From Aphodosoma sp051870875 (GTDB lineage Bacteria > Bacteroidota > Bacteroidia > Bacteroidales > Paludibacteraceae): a stretch of 64,000 nucleotides of DNA. The notes below the pieces were generated by a model. The model ran no database searches. It worked only from the letters and a program-made list of their open reading frames with translations, and was not told the origin of the DNA. Shown here one piece after another: positions 18,068-26,108 of this stretch. Where the stretch lies: positions 1-64,000 of the forward strand of contig JBJECG010000074.1 in the NCBI GenBank assembly GCA_051870875.1, read 5' to 3'. A program made the position numbers and the translations under genes. The stretch's first letter is position 1. Every line of letters starts with the position of its first letter.

Positions 18068-18634
18068 TCAAAGTTTTTTCTTCAGACACTTTCCTTCAAG
18101 CGAATACTCTCTGCCGCACGAGCATTTCAAGCTCCCGTCGAGCCTACGGCCGCATTCGCACACCCATCCTATTTGCCGCGCGGGCACACCGGCCACAAGT
18201 GCATAGTCCCTGACATCTTTAGTCACCACGGCACCGGCGGCTACCATTGCACTGCGACCTACGGTATGGCCGCAGATTATAGTGCAGTTCGCCCCCAGCG
18301 ATGCGCCCTCTTTGATGAGTGTTCGGGCATATACGCCATGTACCGGAAAATGCGCACGCGGAGCCGTTACGTTGGTAAACACGCACGACGGGCCGCAAAA
18401 TACATTGTCTTCGATTTCAACGCCCTCATACACAGATACATTGTTCTGGATACGAACTCCGTTACCGATCCTGACATTGTTGCCGACATTAACGTTCTGC
18501 CCCAAAGAACAGTTCTGTCCTAATGAGGCTCCTGCCTGCACGTGGCAGAAGTGCCATATCTTTGTGCCGTCGCCCACAGCGACATTATCATCAATATAGC
18601 TTGACGGATGTACAAAATATTTCTGGTTTTCCAT
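18068..18634 (-). CDS. wbpD: Hexapeptide-repeat N-acetyltransferase, WbpD-like
   Basis: This 188-residue left-handed beta-helix acetyltransferase acetylates the 3-amino group of the UDP-sugar made by the WbpE-like enzyme. The hexapeptide rhythm runs from VAVGDGTKIWHFCHVQAG through GQNVNVGNNVRIGNGVRI to SLGANCTIICGHTVGRSAMV. The end has an unusual Cys-rich tail, WVCECGRRL...LKCSCGREY, which could bind a metal such as zinc; such tails occur in several WbpD-like proteins. It is the first gene of the polysaccharide operon, after a leader of about 460 nt. Confidence 0.85.
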   Translation of the reverse strand: MENQKYFVHPSSYIDDNVAVGDGTKIWHFCHVQAGASLGQNCSLGQNVNVGNNVRIGNGVRIQNNVSVYEGVEIEDNVFCGPSCVFTNVTAPRAHFPVHGVYARTLIKEGASLGANCTIICGHTVGRSAMVAAGAVVTKDVRDYALVAGVPARQIGWVCECGRRLDGSLKCSCGREYSLEGKCLKKKL

Positions 18635-18818
18635 AGTGCACAGAGAATTAAAGTTGTTCTATGCTCGCTCCTGCCGGCAAGGCCCCTGGTGACATTCCTC
18701 GTGTCGGAAACAGCCTTTGCACGGCACCTTACAAATTCACAGTGACTATCCCTGAAAAGTGGTTACAGATTTGAGGATATGGAGATATAGAAATAGTCGG
18801 AGCATTTATATAATACGC

Positions 18819-18855
18819 AAAATTCTGTTTCAAGATTGACTTGAAACAGAATTTT
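18819..18855 (-). terminator. Perfect 16-bp hairpin: terminator or attenuator in wbp leader
   Basis: AAAATTCTGTTTCAAG (18819-18834) and its exact complement (18840-18855) are separated by five bases. The A/T ends give a U tract when read in either direction. It sits about 250 nt after the predicted start site and about 185 nt before wbpD, so it may attenuate the operon. It could also be just the delayed terminator of pgm. Confidence 0.6.
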
Positions 18856-19102
18856 CCCATAAAAAACCGCACTGCCGAATTATTGAGAAAAATTCCTGTA
18901 TAATAAGGATTTGAGGAGCCCAACTCTTTGTAATCTGCCGACCATATCAAGGTTATCGGTAAAACCGACGCAGCCCGCCATTGAAAATGGACTTTGCCTC
19001 GGGAGTAAAAATAAATTGTAGAATTTTCCAATCTCAGACGGTCAGTGCGATATTAGATGTCTGTATTTTGTTCCTTAAAATGCAAATCGTTTTTCTTTTA
19101 TG

Positions 19103-19133
19103 CAAAGATAGTGCTTATTATCCGATTTAGCAA
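19103..19133 (-). promoter_or_regulatory. Promoter of polysaccharide operon (TTG-N20-TATCTTTG)
   Basis: On the minus strand TTG at 19133-19131 and TATCTTTG at 19110-19103 are separated by 20 bases, the favoured spacing in this window. It begins 40 bases past the pgm stop and points at wbpD. Confidence 0.6.
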
Positions 19134-19172
19134 GCAAAAAACGTTTTTTTTGCTTTATTTCTCACGGAATGG

Positions 19173-20921
19173 TCATATACCGAGCGATTTCGACACTTCC
19201 GCAATTTTGGCTTCAACCATAGCCTGCACGTCATCGTAGTCATCGGCGGAATCCAACGTGCCGCGGACTTCGACATAAAACTTGATTTTCGGTTCCGTAC
19301 CAGAAGGGCGGATGGAAACTTTCGTACCGTCTTCGGTAAAATACTGCATCACATTTGACGAAGCGGGGAATGGGAGTTCCCTGACATCACCTGTAAGGAC
19401 ATTACGTTCGACAAGCAGCTGGTAATCTTTGACCATCACCACTTTGGATCCGGCAATTTCCACAGGCGGATCAGCACGGAACTGCTTCATCATGGCCAGT
19501 ATCTCTTCGGCTCCGCTCTTTCCTTTGCGGACAATGGATATGCCACGCTCGCGCGAATAGCCGAATTCGAGATATATGTCGCGGAGCAATTGGTACAAAG
19601 ACCGGCCCTGATCTTTGGCCCATGCCGTAAGTTCGGCCATAAGGGCACAGCTGCATACGGCATCCTTGTCGCGAATGAAATCGGCAGGCATGAATCCATA
19701 GCTTTCTTCACCACCGCCGATATACTGCATACGGCCTTCACGCTCGCGCACTTCAGCGGCAATCCACTTGAATCCGGTATAGCAGTCGATGAGCGGAGTA
19801 TTGTAATGGCGGCAGATGTCGGCCATAAGTTCTGTGGTGACGATGGTTTTGACCATAAACTCATTGCCTTTCAGCAGCCCCAATTCCTGTCTGCGGCGCA
19901 GTATGTAGTATGTAAAGAGAATGCAGGTCTGATTGCCGTTGACGAGAATCCATTCGCCTTTGTCGTTCTTCACGGCTATGCCCATGCGGTCGGCATCGGG
20001 GTCGGAAGCCATGACAATATCGGCATCGATTTCCTTAGCCTTGCTGATGGCCATATCAAGAGCCGCCGGTTCTTCAGGATTTGGAGAAACGACAGTCGGG
20101 AAATCGCCACTGATGACCGTCTGTTCCCCGACAAGAGCGACATTGTTGAAACCGATTTCTTTCAGACAACGAGGTATCAATTTGATACCTGTACCATGTA
20201 TAGGTGTATAGACTATCTTCAAATCATCGTGACGCCTGATACTGTCAGGTGAAAGCAATATTGTACGGACATTGTCAAGATACGGGCGGTCCACATCTTC
20301 GCCTATAATCTGTATCAGATTCTTATCCGGAGTGAAGCGGATCTCATCCGGGCCTTTGATTTTTTCAACTTCAGCTATGATGTTGGTATCATGCGGCGCT
20401 ATGATTTGCGCTCCGTCAGACCAATATGCCTTATAGCCGTTGTATTCCTTGGGGTTGTGTGAAGCGGTAAGAATGATACCGCTCTGACAACCAAGATGAC
20501 GGATGGCGAACGATATTTCAGGTGTAGGGCGCAAATCCTCGAACAGATAGACCTTTATGCCGTTGGCAGAGAAAATATCGGCTGAAGTTTCGGCAAAAAG
20601 GCGGCTGTTGTTACGGCAATCGTGCCCGATGACGACGCTTATAGGCTGTCCGGCAAATTCACGTTTGAGATAATTGCACAACCCCTGGGTGGCAGCCCCC
20701 ACGGTATATATGTTCATCCGGTTGGATCCTACCCCCATGATACCGCGCAGACCGCCTGTACCGAATTCAAGGTCTTTATAGAAGCTCTCGACAAGAGCTG
20801 TTTTGTCATCAGCGAGCATCATGCGGCGGATTTCGGCTTTTGTAGCCTCGTCGTAGCTGCCGTCAAGCCAGGATTGCGCTTTCGCAATGACTTGTTGCAT
20901 CAAATCAGAATCTTGATTCAT
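19173..20921 (-). CDS. pgm: Phosphoglucomutase/phosphomannomutase, PGM2-like
   Basis: This 582-residue alpha-D-phosphohexomutase interconverts hexose 1- and 6-phosphates. All four signature loops are visible: GTGGLRG near residue 54, the catalytic phosphoserine loop ILTASHNPKEYNGYK near 154, the Mg2+ loop DPDADRMG near 315, GEESYGF for sugar binding near 418, and the phosphate loop RPSGTEPKIKFY near 545. The length fits the longer PGM2-like branch. It lies 41 bases downstream of manA with no terminator between them, so both are probably one unit supplying sugar phosphates for nucleotide-sugar synthesis, useful to the polysaccharide operon next door. Confidence 0.92.
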   Translation of the reverse strand: MNQDSDLMQQVIAKAQSWLDGSYDEATKAEIRRMMLADDKTALVESFYKDLEFGTGGLRGIMGVGSNRMNIYTVGAATQGLCNYLKREFAGQPISVVIGHDCRNNSRLFAETSADIFSANGIKVYLFEDLRPTPEISFAIRHLGCQSGIILTASHNPKEYNGYKAYWSDGAQIIAPHDTNIIAEVEKIKGPDEIRFTPDKNLIQIIGEDVDRPYLDNVRTILLSPDSIRRHDDLKIVYTPIHGTGIKLIPRCLKEIGFNNVALVGEQTVISGDFPTVVSPNPEEPAALDMAISKAKEIDADIVMASDPDADRMGIAVKNDKGEWILVNGNQTCILFTYYILRRRQELGLLKGNEFMVKTIVTTELMADICRHYNTPLIDCYTGFKWIAAEVREREGRMQYIGGGEESYGFMPADFIRDKDAVCSCALMAELTAWAKDQGRSLYQLLRDIYLEFGYSRERGISIVRKGKSGAEEILAMMKQFRADPPVEIAGSKVVMVKDYQLLVERNVLTGDVRELPFPASSNVMQYFTEDGTKVSIRPSGTEPKIKFYVEVRGTLDSADDYDDVQAMVEAKIAEVSKSLGI

Positions 20922-20962
20922 AATATTGATTGTCAGAAAGAGGATTGCCTCTCATTAATATT

Positions 20963-21967
20963 TTATTTGATATATGTTTCAACCAAAAGAGACTTCACGG
21001 TAGGGACTATGGTAAGTGAATTGATTTCCGCCGGGATCAGAATGCTTTCGGCATCGGTGAGTGTGATGTAATCGCCGGCAAAGTGCAGTGTGACGTGCCC
21101 TTCGGCACAAGTGAGAATCACGAACGAGTCGATGACGGCCAAATCGTATTCCTTCGGGCGGTCGAGCTGCATCAGGTTGACAGAGAAACACGGGCGGTCG
21201 ATCAGCGGAGAGATGTCATTGAGCTTCACCGGGACATTCAATTTATCGTTATGCCAGTTTTTCCAGTCTACGGCCTCCATGGCCATATCGACATGCAACC
21301 GGCGCGGATTGCCGCGGTCATCGCGACGGCCGTAGTCGAATACGCGGTAAGTGATGTCGGAAGCCTGCTGTATTTCCAGAATGAGGCAACCGGCACCTAT
21401 GCTGTGAACGCAACCGGCGGGAATGAATATTGCATCGCCTTTCGAGACGGGTATGTGGTGAAGGGACTGTTCAAGAGTATTGCCGGCAAGCAAAGCGCGG
21501 CACTCGTCTTCGGAGGTCGGGCGTTCAAAACCGGCGGTGACGTATGCTCCCGGTTCGGCATGCAACACGTACCACAACTCGTTTTTCCCACGCAAACCGT
21601 GCCGGCGTTCCGCCAATTCGTCATCGGGATGGACCTGAATGGAAAGACGCTGCCTGGCATCAATCAGTTTGACAAGCAACGGAAATTCGGCTCCGAACCG
21701 CTCATATACATGATCGCCGACAAGATCGCCCATATATACCTCGGTGAGCTCGGAAAGCGTATTACCTGCCAAAAATCCGTTAACCACTTCACTGTCATCA
21801 TCATCCATACCAGCGATATCCCAACTTTCACCGATAGAATGCCGGCCTTCCGCACAGTGGCGGTAAATGCCGTTTATGGTGTCACCGCCCCAAATCCTCG
21901 ATTTGAGTATCGGAGCGAATTTAAGCGGATACAGAGCCGTATTCCGGTCATCAGACATAGCGTCCAT
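20963..21967 (-). CDS. manA: Mannose-6-phosphate isomerase, class I type
   Basis: This zinc enzyme interconverts mannose 6-phosphate and fructose 6-phosphate. The 334 residues show LKSRIWGG near residue 20, LSIQVHPDD with metal-binding Gln and His near 105, KNELWYVL with Glu near 125, and AGCVHSIGAG near 185, then a C-terminal cupin-like domain. The frame is open to 22075, but that extension overlaps the end of deoD and the promoter-like element, so ATG 21967 (MDAMSDD) is preferred; ATG 21958 is possible. It is followed by pgm. Confidence 0.9.
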   Translation of the reverse strand: MDAMSDDRNTALYPLKFAPILKSRIWGGDTINGIYRHCAEGRHSIGESWDIAGMDDDDSEVVNGFLAGNTLSELTEVYMGDLVGDHVYERFGAEFPLLVKLIDARQRLSIQVHPDDELAERRHGLRGKNELWYVLHAEPGAYVTAGFERPTSEDECRALLAGNTLEQSLHHIPVSKGDAIFIPAGCVHSIGAGCLILEIQQASDITYRVFDYGRRDDRGNPRRLHVDMAMEAVDWKNWHNDKLNVPVKLNDISPLIDRPCFSVNLMQLDRPKEYDLAVIDSFVILTCAEGHVTLHFAGDYITLTDAESILIPAEINSLTIVPTVKSLLVETYIK

Positions 21968-22019
21968 AATCAATCTGTGATGTAAGTGCCTGTTCGGGCA
22001 ATGAAAACTTTTGTTTGCG

Positions 22020-22053
22020 CAAAGATACGTAATTTTCCGGGACACCGCATCAA
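22020..22053 (-). promoter_or_regulatory. Promoter-like element upstream of manA
   Basis: TATCTTTG on the minus strand at 22027-22020 matches the -7 consensus. A TTG lies at 22053-22051, but the 23-base spacer is longer than elsewhere. The element overlaps the end of deoD and is 53 bases before the manA start. Confidence 0.45.
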
Positions 22054-22763
22054 CCGACAACACCGAAAGCGACATCCATCATATCGGTAAACGATTTCTG
22101 GCGCTGTTCGGAAGTGGTGGCTTCGCCCGTCAGGGGATTGTCGCTTATAGTGCAGATGGTTAGGGCTTTTTTTCCGGCACGTGCCGCATTCATATACAGA
22201 GCGGCAGCTTCCATTTCCACGGCCAGCACGCCCATCTTCATCCATTGTCCGGCAGCCGGGGTATCTTCGTAGAATGTGTCGCTCGAAAGGATATTGCCAA
22301 CCATGTGCCGCACCCCGAGACGTTCGGCCGTCTCAACGGCCCTGCGTACCAGTCCGAAATCTGCCAACGGGGCAAAAGAACCAGGCAGGTTGAACTGCGA
22401 CGCATAACTGCTGTTGGTGGAAGCCCCCATCGCTATGACTATGTCCCCTATGCGCAAGTCGCGGTGATATGCCCCGGCGGAGCCGACGCGGATGATGGTG
22501 CCGACACCGTAGAAATTGAAAAGTTCGTAAGTGTATATGCCTATGGAAGGTATGCCCATGCCATGTCCCATGACGGATACAGGTTTGCCGTGAAAGGTGC
22601 CTGTATAGCCGAGCATTCCGCGCACTCCGTTGAACAGGACGGGGTTTTCGAGATAACGTTCCGCCATGAATCTGGCGCGCAGGGGGTCGCCTGACATTAA
22701 TACGGTATCTGCTATCTCGCCGTAACGGGCTTCGATGTGAGGGGTAGGTGTCTGGTTTTCCAT
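22050..22763 (-). CDS. deoD: Purine-nucleoside phosphorylase, DeoD type
   Basis: DeoD cleaves purine (deoxy)nucleosides with phosphate to free base and (deoxy)ribose 1-phosphate in the cytoplasm. The 237 residues fit the hexameric family. TPHIEAR is the start signature, SGDPLRA near residue 24 binds phosphate, IRVGSAGA lies near 90, and VEMEAAALY with the ribose-binding Glu near 178. ISDNPLTGE near 203 has the catalytic Asp, and SFTDMMDVAF closes the protein. It has its own promoter and a leader with a 28-bp palindrome, and is divergent from an MFS transporter. Confidence 0.95.
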   Translation of the reverse strand: MENQTPTPHIEARYGEIADTVLMSGDPLRARFMAERYLENPVLFNGVRGMLGYTGTFHGKPVSVMGHGMGIPSIGIYTYELFNFYGVGTIIRVGSAGAYHRDLRIGDIVIAMGASTNSSYASQFNLPGSFAPLADFGLVRRAVETAERLGVRHMVGNILSSDTFYEDTPAAGQWMKMGVLAVEMEAAALYMNAARAGKKALTICTISDNPLTGEATTSEQRQKSFTDMMDVAFGVVG

Positions 22764-22800
22764 AATAACCTGGGTGCTTTATGTTGAAAATATGCCAAAG

Positions 22801-22828
22801 TATGTTCTGCATACGTATGCGGAACATA
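22801..22828. promoter_or_regulatory. 28-bp near-perfect palindrome in deoD leader (possible operator)
   Basis: The arms TATGTTCTGCATAC and GTATGCGGAACATA are complementary except at one position, with no loop. The centre GCATACGTATGC is perfectly symmetrical. It lies between the predicted deoD start site and its start codon, where a dimeric repressor could block elongation. No repressor gene is adjacent. Confidence 0.5.
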
Positions 22829-22842
22829 CACATTACTGACAA

Positions 22843-22873
22843 CAAAGGTATAAGAATTATCCGATGTAACCAA
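22843..22873 (-). promoter_or_regulatory. Promoter of deoD (TTG-N20-TACCTTTG)
   Basis: On the minus strand TTG at 22873-22871 and TACCTTTG at 22850-22843 are 20 bases apart, giving a leader of about 70 nt. Confidence 0.6.
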
Positions 22874-22949
22874 GCATTGGAGCGAGAAAAAAAGACAAAT
22901 ATTGCAAAACCGCGCCGAAACGCCATACTTCCAAATTAAAAAACAGGTA

Positions 22950-22980
22950 TTGGCCGGATTAAAAAAAAATAGTACCTTTG
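22950..22980 (+). promoter_or_regulatory. Promoter of MFS transporter (TTG-N20-TACCTTTG)
   Basis: TTG at 22950-22952 and TACCTTTG at 22973-22980 are 20 bases apart. The leader to ATG 23074 is about 85 nt. Confidence 0.65.
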
Positions 22981-23073
22981 CGGAGGTTATACGTATACTG
23001 CCACGGGCGGATGCGCAAACCCAGCTGTAGTACAATTCAATACAAAATTCAATACAAAACAACAAAACAAGCC

Positions 23074-24528
23074 ATGACCGAACAATTGCAAAAGACTCTC
23101 CGCGACTCATTTGTAGCGCGTTGGGCAGCGTTGATACTCATCGCTCTGATGATGTTCTTTGCCTACATGTTTGTCGATGTAATGTCGCCACTCCAAACCC
23201 TTATCGAACAAAACCGCGGCTGGTCGCCGAGCACATTCGGCACATATGCCGCATCCGAATATTTCCTCAACGTATGCGGTTTCCTGATTCTGGCGGGTAT
23301 CATTCTCGACAAAATGGGTATCCGTTTCACCGGTATTCTTTCCGCGTCACTTATGGTAGTCGGAGCCTGCATCAAATTCGTAGGCATCACCGACTGGTTT
23401 CAAGGCACCGATTTCTGCGCATGGCTCAACACCTGGTGGGTGTCGATGCCAGGCAGTGCAAAACTTGCAAGCCTCGGCTTCATGGTTTTCGGCTGCGGAT
23501 GCGAAATGGCCGGCATCACGGTGTCAAAGTCCATAGCGAAATGGTTTGAAGGCAAGGAAATGGCATTGGCCATGGGCGTAGAGATGGCTATCGCCCGCCT
23601 CGGCGTCTTCGCAGTACTTTCGCTCTCCCCCTGGCTGGCACGCCAGTTCGACGGCTCGGTGGTTGCACCTATAGCGTTCTGCTCCGCCCTGCTCCTCATA
23701 GGTCTGATAAACTACATAGTGTTTGCCGTGATGGATACCAAACTCGACAGGCAAACCGGTGCAGCCAAAGAAGAAGGTCCCCGCGAAGATGAGTTCAAAA
23801 TCAGCGACCTTAAATTTATCCTTACCAACAAAATGTTCTGGATCATCGCACTGCTCTGCGTACTCTACTACTCATCCATCTTCCCGTTCCAACGCTACGC
23901 TACCAATTTCCTTGAATGCACACTTCAGATTCCTGCCGGTGAAGCGGCCAACCTCTTCCGCTGGTTCCCTATATTGGCGATGGTGCTCACTCCGTTTCTC
24001 GGGTCGTTCATCGACTTCAAAGGCAAAGGAGCTTCAATGCTGATCTACGGCGCGCTGATCATGACCATCTGCCACCTGACATTTGCATTCGTGCTGCCGG
24101 TATTTCCCAACAAATGGTTTGCACTGATCATCATACTGGTACTCGGCGTATCATTCTCACTCGTGCCTGCATCGCTTTGGCCGAGCGTGCCGAAAGTAAT
24201 AGACTCGAAAATCTTGGGAAGCGCGTATTCGCTCATCTTCTGGATTCAGAACATCGGTCTCTGCTTCGTGCCGAAAATCATAGGCAACGTATTGGATTCA
24301 ACCAATCCAGGCGTGGCGGCAGCCCGTTCGGCAGCTGCCGAGCAAATCAAGAACGGCATGCTCGACGAAGCAGCTTTGCACACCAACGAAATATATATGT
24401 ACGACTACACCACCTGCATGATTATCTTCGCTTCGTTCGGTGTAGTGGCATTCGTACTCGGCCTGTGGCTCAAGGTTGAAGACCGCAGGAAAGGTTACGG
24501 ACTTGAACTGCCCAACGTGCAGAAATAA
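23074..24528 (+). CDS. Major facilitator superfamily transporter, MFSD1-like
   Basis: This is a 484-residue inner-membrane carrier with about 12 helices. The segment GFMVFGCGCEMAGITVSKSI followed by AKWFEGKEMALAMGVEMAIARLG resembles the MFSD1 branch, in which a glycine-rich fifth helix leads into WFKGKEL. Eukaryotic MFSD1 moves dipeptides, which makes small peptides a candidate substrate, but this is inference from resemblance. The frame continues upstream to TTG 22978, which is part of the promoter element, so ATG 23074 (MTEQLQK) is the start. A charged cytoplasmic loop at about 225-245 separates the two halves. The methyltransferase gene follows after 20 bases. Confidence 0.8.
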   Translation: MTEQLQKTLRDSFVARWAALILIALMMFFAYMFVDVMSPLQTLIEQNRGWSPSTFGTYAASEYFLNVCGFLILAGIILDKMGIRFTGILSASLMVVGACIKFVGITDWFQGTDFCAWLNTWWVSMPGSAKLASLGFMVFGCGCEMAGITVSKSIAKWFEGKEMALAMGVEMAIARLGVFAVLSLSPWLARQFDGSVVAPIAFCSALLLIGLINYIVFAVMDTKLDRQTGAAKEEGPREDEFKISDLKFILTNKMFWIIALLCVLYYSSIFPFQRYATNFLECTLQIPAGEAANLFRWFPILAMVLTPFLGSFIDFKGKGASMLIYGALIMTICHLTFAFVLPVFPNKWFALIIILVLGVSFSLVPASLWPSVPKVIDSKILGSAYSLIFWIQNIGLCFVPKIIGNVLDSTNPGVAAARSAAAEQIKNGMLDEAALHTNEIYMYDYTTCMIIFASFGVVAFVLGLWLKVEDRRKGYGLELPNVQK

Positions 24529-24548
24529 AAAAACGGGTAATAGTACCA

Positions 24549-25259
24549 ATGTCAGGCACGTTGTATCTGATACCGACGGTTTTGTCGGCGGAATCCCCGC
24601 TCAGCAGTGTATTGCCAAAAGGGAATGATGATATCATCCGCTCGCTGCGTCACTTCATAGTGGAAAACATCCGCACTGCGCGGCGTTTTCTGAAACAGGT
24701 TGACAAGGCAACGGATATAGACGCACTGACGTTCTACGAGCTCAACCAGCATACAGATCCGCAGCAAGCGGCTTCATACATCAGGCCGCTTGCCGATGGG
24801 GATGATATGGGCATAATAAGTGAGGCGGGCTGTCCTGCCGTGGCCGACCCAGGAGCCGATGTCGTGGCGATCGCCCAGGAACGGGGCTATAAAATTGTTC
24901 CTCTTGTGGGACCGTCGAGCATTCTTCTGTCGCTCATGGCGAGCGGGTTCAACGGCCAGTCATTCGCTTTCCATGGCTACCTGCCCATCGAAAAAGGCGA
25001 ACGTGCGGCCCGTCTGAAAATGCTGGAGAACAGGGTGTATGCCGAACACCAGACCCAGATATTCATCGAAACACCCTACCGCAACTTACAGTTGCTTGAA
25101 GAGTTGTGCCGGGCGTTGCGGCCTCAAACCAAACTCTGCGTGGCGGCCGACATCACGGCTCCGTCAGAGTACGTCCGTACCATGAGCATAGCCAGGTGGC
25201 GCACCGCCAAACAGCCCGACATCCACAGACATCCCTGTATATTTCTGATATACAAATAG
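24549..25259 (+). CDS. SAM-dependent methyltransferase, tetrapyrrole methylase (RsmI-like) family
   Basis: This 236-residue protein has GTLYLIPTVL at the start, ISEAGCPAVADPGADVV near residue 92, VPLVGPSSILLSLMASG near 118, and FIETPYRN near 172, which align with the RsmI/tetrapyrrole methylase fold. RsmI proper methylates C1402 of 16S rRNA. This is the short, divergent form common in Bacteroidetes, and its substrate is not certain. It starts 21 bases after the MFS gene and is followed by fabG, so it is probably in one plus-strand unit. Confidence 0.8.
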   Translation: MSGTLYLIPTVLSAESPLSSVLPKGNDDIIRSLRHFIVENIRTARRFLKQVDKATDIDALTFYELNQHTDPQQAASYIRPLADGDDMGIISEAGCPAVADPGADVVAIAQERGYKIVPLVGPSSILLSLMASGFNGQSFAFHGYLPIEKGERAARLKMLENRVYAEHQTQIFIETPYRNLQLLEELCRALRPQTKLCVAADITAPSEYVRTMSIARWRTAKQPDIHRHPCIFLIYK

Positions 25260-25310
25260 CATATCGGTTTATACGCGACATAAACAAACAAAACACATAT
25301 TTTTGATTTT

Positions 25311-26057
25311 ATGAAACTATTAGAAGGAAAAGTCGCCCTCATCACGGGCGCAGCACGCGGAATAGGCAAAGCCATAGCATTGAAGTTTGCATCGGAAGGA
25401 TGTGACATCGCATTTACCGACCTCAATATCGATGACAATGCACTCCGCACCCAAAACGAGATAGCAGCGTTCGGTGTCAAAGCCAAAGGCTATGCTTCCA
25501 ATGCGGCCAATTTCGACGAGACACACAAAGTGGTGGAAGAGATTCACAAAGAATTCGGACACATAGACATTCTCGTCAACAATGCAGGCATCACCAAGGA
25601 CGGCCTCATGCTCCGCATGTCAGAATCGCAATGGGATGCCGTCCTCACGGTCAACTTGAAATCAGCCTTCAACTTCATCCATGCCGTTTCCCCCGTCATG
25701 ATACGCCAGAAAGGCGGTTCAATAATCAATATGAGTTCAGTGGTCGGAGTAAGCGGCAATGCCGGACAATGCAACTACTCCGCATCAAAAGCCGGTATGA
25801 TCGGGCTGGCCAAATCCATTGCCAAAGAACTCGGTTCGCGCGGTGTACGCGCCAACTGCATAGCTCCCGGCTTCATCATCACCGACATGACCGGAGCTCT
25901 TTCCGATGAGGTTAAGGAACAGTGGGCAAAACAGATACCACTCCGCAGAGGAGGCACACCTGAAGATGTGGCCAATGTAGCCACATTCCTCGCGAGCGAC
26001 CTGTCGAGCTATGTAAGCGGACAGGTAATCCACTGCTGCGGCGGCATGAACATGTAA
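25311..26057 (+). CDS. fabG: 3-oxoacyl-[acyl-carrier-protein] reductase
   Basis: FabG reduces 3-oxoacyl-ACP with NADPH in fatty acid elongation. The 248 residues show the classical short-chain dehydrogenase pattern: TGAARGIGKAI near residue 12, NNAG near 90, catalytic Ser in NMSSVVG near 143, and YSASKAGM near 156 giving Tyr and Lys. The end, VSGQVIHCCGGMNM, is typical of FabG (SGQ.I...GGM.M). It is probably cotranscribed with the upstream methyltransferase gene and pepT. Confidence 0.92.
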   Translation: MKLLEGKVALITGAARGIGKAIALKFASEGCDIAFTDLNIDDNALRTQNEIAAFGVKAKGYASNAANFDETHKVVEEIHKEFGHIDILVNNAGITKDGLMLRMSESQWDAVLTVNLKSAFNFIHAVSPVMIRQKGGSIINMSSVVGVSGNAGQCNYSASKAGMIGLAKSIAKELGSRGVRANCIAPGFIITDMTGALSDEVKEQWAKQIPLRRGGTPEDVANVATFLASDLSSYVSGQVIHCCGGMNM

Positions 26058-26108
26058 TCCGCCAACCGGTGAAATGACAAATCCTACGGACACAGAACCA
26101 AGCATACC

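Larger units (their letters stand above)
18635..19172. other. Long leader region of the polysaccharide operon
   Basis: This 538-base gap lies between pgm and wbpD, both on the minus strand. It contains a good minus-strand promoter at its far end (19133-19103) and a perfect hairpin in the middle (18855-18819), so the transcript would have a leader of about 460 nt. A TTG-started frame of 100 codons at 19031-18729 has no recognisable domain and I do not call it a gene. No upxY-type antiterminator gene is nearby. Confidence 0.55.
22764..23073. other. Divergent regulatory region, deoD / MFS transporter
   Basis: This 310-base region holds two well-formed promoters pointing away from each other (minus 22873-22843 for deoD, plus 22950-22980 for the MFS gene) and a nearly perfect palindrome in the deoD leader at 22801-22828. 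Upstream of the MFS gene there is a repeated AATACAAAA-type A-rich leader at about 23038-23061. Confidence 0.6.

Noticed and set aside
12014..18634. A complete, self-sufficient capsule or O-antigen locus
   Set aside because: No initiating sugar-phosphate transferase, polymerase, chain-length regulator or UpxY/UpxZ regulators are present, so only part of the pathway is encoded here.
18729..19031. 100-codon minus-strand frame in the wbp leader
   Set aside because: It begins with TTG, spans the perfect hairpin, and has no domain or coding-like composition. A leader peptide cannot be excluded but is not supported.
21083..21985. 300-codon plus-strand open frame
   Set aside because: It is antisense to manA, whose motifs are unmistakable.
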